From Hymenopellis radicata (taxonomy: Eukaryota > Basidiomycota > Agaricomycetes > Agaricales > Physalacriaceae): a stretch of DNA of 64,000 bases. Positions within the stretch are counted from its first letter, which is position 1, and every line of letters starts with the position of its first letter. Below, piece after piece: positions 60,042-64,000 of the stretch. The position numbers were made by a program, and so were the translations under genes. The notes beneath the pieces are model-generated. The model had not been told where the DNA came from. It saw nothing but the letters and a program-made list of their open reading frames with translations, and did no database searches. Location of the stretch: NCBI GenBank assembly GCA_015501595.1, contig JADNRX010000042.1, forward strand, positions 1 through 64,000, read 5' to 3'.

Positions 60042-61470
60042 ATGAATCGAAGTCGAGGACCGGCAATCCACGATGCTAGGTGGAAAAAAATCAAGGTTAG
60101 ATATAACACTCCGTGGAAGAACATGCTCAAGAAGCTTATTTACAGTCAGACGCGCTTAACGGATTCCTGCCGGCCCTTCAAGCATGTTGCACTGCACTCG
60201 TGCGGCTGGATTCCAAGTCCCCACAGGCAAACGCCCTGTTTGTTGAACTGCACGACGTCCTTCGGGTCAACTTTCGGGTCGAGGACGCCCCGTCAGATCC
60301 GACAGGCGTCTATGACTTTCTTGATACAAATCATGAAAGACTTCGCGCTGTTTCCTACTGTATGGATATTCTTCTTTTCGGAATATCCACCACGGACGAG
60401 CGTGGTAGCGCACCCATAGTCGAGACAGTGTGGCCTGCTTTTTGGCATTGGTCAATCTTGATCCTCACGCTATTCAGAGATGGTGGACCCCTATCCTTTT
60501 GGGGATGGGAGTCGACGAGCACATAAAATTCATTCACGCGGTGGACGCGGTATGCTTCCTGCTCAATGGAAGATCGCAGAAGATCAAGGCTCTCCGTAAA
60601 TCGACACCCGACCTAGTCCTCCCCCTCGTTTATGCGTTTCTGTCCCTGGAGCCATCACCGCTTTGCAAACTCAATGCCATTTCTGCAATGCAGAACCTCG
60701 TCCGCGAATACGTTACCCCGACGTACCGTGAGGGCGCTGCATTCAATCCTTCATCACTAGTGGAAGGGGCAGCCTCCGAGGTCGCTGGTTCGTTCTTGTC
60801 ATGCCTCCGTCGCGCTGTCGACAACCGGTCTCGCATAGACTACGCGATGCTTTTCGGACACGCCGCGGTCCTGAACATGATATCAGAATCCGAGTCCTAC
60901 GTGCAGGTCGGACGCCATTTATCCGCCCTGCAAACCACTCACTTGATCACGCGGTTATTACGGATCGTAGGGACTGAGTGCAACCGAACACAGGTGTATT
61001 CTTTAGAGATGAGCAGTGCTTGTTATCATTTCCTGCAGTACCTAGCCAGGACTTCCTTCTCATCTGGTGTGCGTGGCGTTAGGTGCGCGATGTCCGCGCG
61101 ATTGTTGGACGCTCTCGTCTCACTCCATGGCCTTGCACGACATGATGAGACCTCTGATGGCCTTCGTGATGCCCTGTTACTTGTGACAAAGTTCGCTCAA
61201 CACTATCTCGTCTTCCGCTCTTTCATCGCCTTGTCCTCCAAAAGTCTGCGATCCATCGAAGACAGGCGTCTTTTGGTAGACAACCCTGGCGCTGAACTCG
61301 TCGACTCTTTCCTCGTACTCCTACGTGATAGAATCATGCGCTTGAAGGAACAGATGGACCAAATGATCTACGTGTGCCAAAGCCCACAGGTAATTCATTT
61401 ATGATGTATAGGAAGATACGCTAAACAGTCACTTCCTTCTTTCCTTCCTTCCTCAACAGTGTACTGTCCT
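60042..61470 (+). pseudogene. MYND-family gene, truncated at the 3' end
   Basis: A long helical protein of the kind that usually ends in a MYND finger in agaricomycetes. The first exon starts at 60042; one intron (about 60098-60147) joins it to SDALNGFLPALQACCTALV. A frame change near 60440-60510 without a usable intron separates this from VDEHIKFIHAVDAVCFLLNG. From there the frame runs to RIMRLKEQMDQMIYVCQSPQ at 61389. After a final intron the next exon has only two codons before the end of a MITE (61462), and no zinc-finger Cys pairs follow. The C-terminal finger is missing, so it is likely inactive. Identification by overall pattern only. Confidence 0.5.
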
Positions 61471-61640
61471 ATTTCGACCGTAGGTTCACGTCACGGGTCA
61501 CAGACCCGAAAAATGAACCTGTTAGATAAGCAAGTCACAAGTTTTTTTGAGCTGTGAACCTAGCCCTAAATGGTCACAAAATGGCCTAAATTTAGTCTCT
61601 TATAAACAGACTGACGAACAAATGACGAAGCGAGTAAGTA
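61462..61640. mobile_element. One-ended MITE fragment
   Basis: Begins TACTGTCCTATTTCGACCG, like the 257-bp MITE termini, then has an inverted tag around GGTCACAGACC. The other terminus was not found, so the right limit is approximate. It starts right after the 3' splice site of the truncated MYND-family gene. Confidence 0.45.
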
Positions 61641-61750
61641 TTTGTATGTAGTCTGTCGGAGATCGCGGGGTGCTTGGCCCGGAACCGGTTGATTATGCAA
61701 TCGCCCGATTAGGAACACGCGTCTCCCTACTTACCACCACGATCGACAGC

Positions 61751-62942
61751 TAGTGAATAGCGCGGGTGTCCCGAGGGTATTTCGTTTGAAACCCCTACCC
61801 GCACCCTCCACTTACCCGGTCCCGCGGTGCGGGTGCGGGTTACCCGCTAAAATCGTCTCGGGTCCAAGTCAAATCGCACGCCAGCACTACCCGTAGCATC
61901 TCCGCATCCTACTGCATCGGCCTAACTCATACCGCAACACATTTTCATGCCCGTTGGCGGCCCCCGAGCAATTGCGCAGGGGCTACCAGCGTGCATGAGC
62001 TGGTGGGAGTGCGGCATCAATGTAGGCGAGGATGGTGTGGGAGAGGATGGTGCTACGAGGCGCGAGAGGATGAGGGCGCTATGACATGGCCAAGTTAGAA
62101 GATAATAAACAAAGGAGAAAAATGCGCACTGCTGAGGGCTGAATGCGTCCGCGACGCCCTCCAGCACGAAAAAATCTACCCATTGCCTCGTTAGAGGCCA
62201 GAACGAGACGGCGCGGGGGCTCATCCAGCCTCTTGAAGCCCGACATCGTCATCCAGAGCCGTTGCGGCTCCATCCAGGAGGCTGACGCGTTCGCGCTGCT
62301 CGTCGAGAGAGCAGAGCGCGAAAAAGTAGTCCTTGGCGGCCTCATTCGAGGGCTTACGCGTCGAGGTGGCGGCAAAGGAAGTGTCATCGCAAGAACAGGA
62401 CATCCGTGGTTGTTGTCGTCGTTGGATCCTCATCGAATTGGTGCCGTCACGCAGACGAGCACCAGAACGCACCCCGGAACGTATCCGAGGGCGCAGCGGT
62501 CGGCGCAAAGCCAAACCGCGCCAAGAAAGTGACAGAACAAAAGAGAAAGATATAGAACAAGCCCCAGACTAAGTTCTGGGGCCAACGAGCACGACATAAC
62601 TGTCGTGCTCTGGTGGGAAGAGAGAAAGAACAGAGATCGGAGGAGATCGATCGTTATCCGGCAACTGCCGGGACGTTCGGCGATCTCGGCGATCACAAAA
62701 ATTCTTGGGCAACGTCGTTTTTGGGCGACGATGGGCTCGTCTCAGCTCAAATAAAATATAATAATTTACATAAAATCATATACTATTGATTATCTTATGC
62801 CGTGTGGTCCAACTGGAGCACGGCACGGGTAACAAAGGGTGATGCGGGTCACCGCGGGTGCTCGGACCGAGACCCCTACCCGGACCCTGGCCTACCCGCA
62901 TCCGTGACCCGGACCGGGTCGTCCGACCCGGGCTATTCACTA
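61751..62942. mobile_element. hAT-like non-autonomous element H3 (1192 bp)
   Basis: Terminal repeats TAGTGAATAGC and GCTATTCACTA, flanked by the perfect 8-bp duplication TCGACAGC (61743-61750, 62943-62950). Same orientation and layout as 46003-47265; the interior matches 12841-14212 in reverse. Contains the hairpin motif at about 62262 and 62334. No transposase. Confidence 0.87.
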
Positions 62943-62996
62943 TCGACAGCAATATAGCCGTTTTTCTTCACTCATTCTCGCGTTTTTTCCTCTCAA

Positions 62997-64000
62997 ATGC
63001 CTACCAATATCGCCTGGAACACGCCAGAGGGCAAGGCCGCTGTCCATGACATTGTCGTCAAACGGATACCAACGTGGACGAACGGGTTGCACGAGCGGCA
63101 GGAAGGACCGATATTGTTGATCCTGGATAAGAAGGAGGTCCTCTTGTGCACGGCGACAGGCGACGGAAAATCAGCTCTTTTTACTGTACCCATCCTCTGT
63201 CATCAAGAAGTCAGCCGTCATCCTCAAGACTATCCAAATTTTTCCGTGCGCAAGCTGCCTGTAGGACTGATAATAACTCCAACTAAAGGACTCGCTAAGA
63301 ACATTGTGCGTAGTCGCACATCACTCTGTACTAGTTACTGACTTTTCTGCAGGTCAAGTCTCTTGCAGAACACGGTATACTGTAGTGTTTCAACCGTAAC
63401 TTCACAGCCTGTGACCCGTTATGGTCTGAAGTTACAGCGAACAGCTTCACAGACCCTTAAATTGCCTTATTTGGACAGTCCCACCTATGGCGGGACCTGA
63501 AATTTCCTTATTTGGAGGCTCGTGCCTGGCCAAAGTGGTCCGTGACCCGTTATGGTGTATATATAGCTTCACTTCAAAGACCTCCGTGACCCGTTATGTG
63601 AATTTGCGGTCGAAACGCTACAGTATCTGCCCTAGCTTACGACCGCGAGACAATATCTACCGCAATCATCGAAAAACGCAATCTTGTCAAGGAAATCGCC
63701 AGCTGTACCTCATTTCAAGTCATATGCATTGACCCCGAGCATCTTCACGCGCGAGCCTGGTGTAAAATCCTGGACGACACCGACTTTCGTGCCAATCTGA
63801 TCTATGCTTGTCTGGAGGAGGGTCATGTTGCCGTAGAGTGGGGACCTACCTTTCGGGAGGCGTATAACAACATTGGAACCTTTATGCGCGGCCGATTACC
63901 TTCTAGTGTTCCTGTCTTTACCATCTCTGCAACCCTAGAGCCCGGCGCTCCGACAACTGCTTTATGCAAAGTACTTGGATTTCGCGCTGGAAACTTTACT
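62997..64000 (+). CDS. RecQ-like DEAD/DEAH helicase, 5' part (runs off the window)
   Basis: ATP-dependent DNA helicase of the RecQ-like type, often amplified in agaricomycete genomes. Exons 62997-63305, 63353-63374 and 63625 to the window end. Motif I is CTATGDGKSALF, followed by a motif Ia-like stretch, GLIITPTKGLAKNI. Motif II, usually DEVH in this group, reads LEEGHVAVEWG. Motif III is TISATLEPG, followed by LCKVLGF. The loss of the motif II Asp (first DExH residue) could weaken ATP hydrolysis, so the copy may be non-functional although the frame is open. The second intron (63375-63624) is almost exactly a MITE. The rest of the gene lies beyond 64000. Confidence 0.75.
63376..63627. mobile_element. 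MITE, copy e, forming a predicted intron of the helicase
   Basis: Termini TATACTGTAG and CTACAGTAT, about 250 bp. The interior has inverted CCGTGACCCGTTATG tags and a central hairpin (GTCCCACCTATGGCGGGAC). A GTATAC donor at its left edge and a CTACAG acceptor at its right edge give the only splice that keeps the helicase frame (GAACACG joined to TATCTGCC). Confidence 0.75.

Overview
The window looks like nuclear DNA from a basidiomycete fungus, most likely an Agaricomycete. Introns are short (38-60 nt, GT-AG), genes are dense on both strands, and the gene families (F-box/LRR, BTB, MYND, a P4 flippase, GH17, an agaricomycete-type membrane protein) fit that group. No rRNA, tRNA, CRISPR or organelle features were seen.

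Layout. 0.4-2.0 kb: F-box/LRR gene (+). 2.3-20.8 kb: a nested transposon block with almost no intact genes. It holds two large related non-autonomous elements (about 2.9-11.5 and 14.9-20.2 kb). Both carry mirrored arrays of a ~31-bp palindromic motif, and F-box gene fragments lie at their edges. Nested in or between them are a 3.6-kb gene-capture element (G-alpha and GMC oxidoreductase fragments), a 1.37-kb hAT-like element with 8-bp target duplications, and three small TA-duplicating MITEs, two of them identical. 21.1-22.8 kb: second F-box/LRR gene (-). 24.3-26.7 kb: amino-acid permease (-). 27.3-28.8 kb: secreted GH17 glucanase (-). 30.0-31.1 kb: BTB gene (+) with a MITE in an intron. 31.1-32.3 kb: homeodomain gene (-). 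32.3-35.3 kb: no recognisable gene. 35.3-40.75 kb: P4-ATPase flippase (+). 41.3-41.7 kb: truncated copy of the homeodomain gene. 42.1-43.3 kb: intact F-box gene, related to the fragments in the transposon block. 43.7-45.3 kb: MYND gene (+). 46.0-47.3 kb: second hAT-like element. 47.5-47.9 kb: 69-aa double-stranded-RNA-binding protein (-). 48.1-53.0 kb: repeat-rich probable element with a second mirrored hairpin-motif array. 53.6-56.5 kb: two decayed genes (DPH3-like, NAPE-PLD-like). 58.0-59.9 kb: single-pass membrane protein (+). 60.0-61.5 kb: MYND-family gene cut off at its 3' end. 61.75-62.9 kb: third hAT-like element. 63.0-64.0 kb: 5' part of a RecQ-like helicase whose second predicted intron coincides with a MITE.

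The intact genes serve separate functions (membrane lipid asymmetry, amino-acid uptake, cell-wall glucan, transcription, ubiquitin adaptors) and do not form a visible pathway or biosynthetic cluster. The coherent theme is mobile-element biology: at least four element families, each with its own short palindrome repeated in the subterminal regions, plus gene capture, gene decay and a possible transposon-derived intron.
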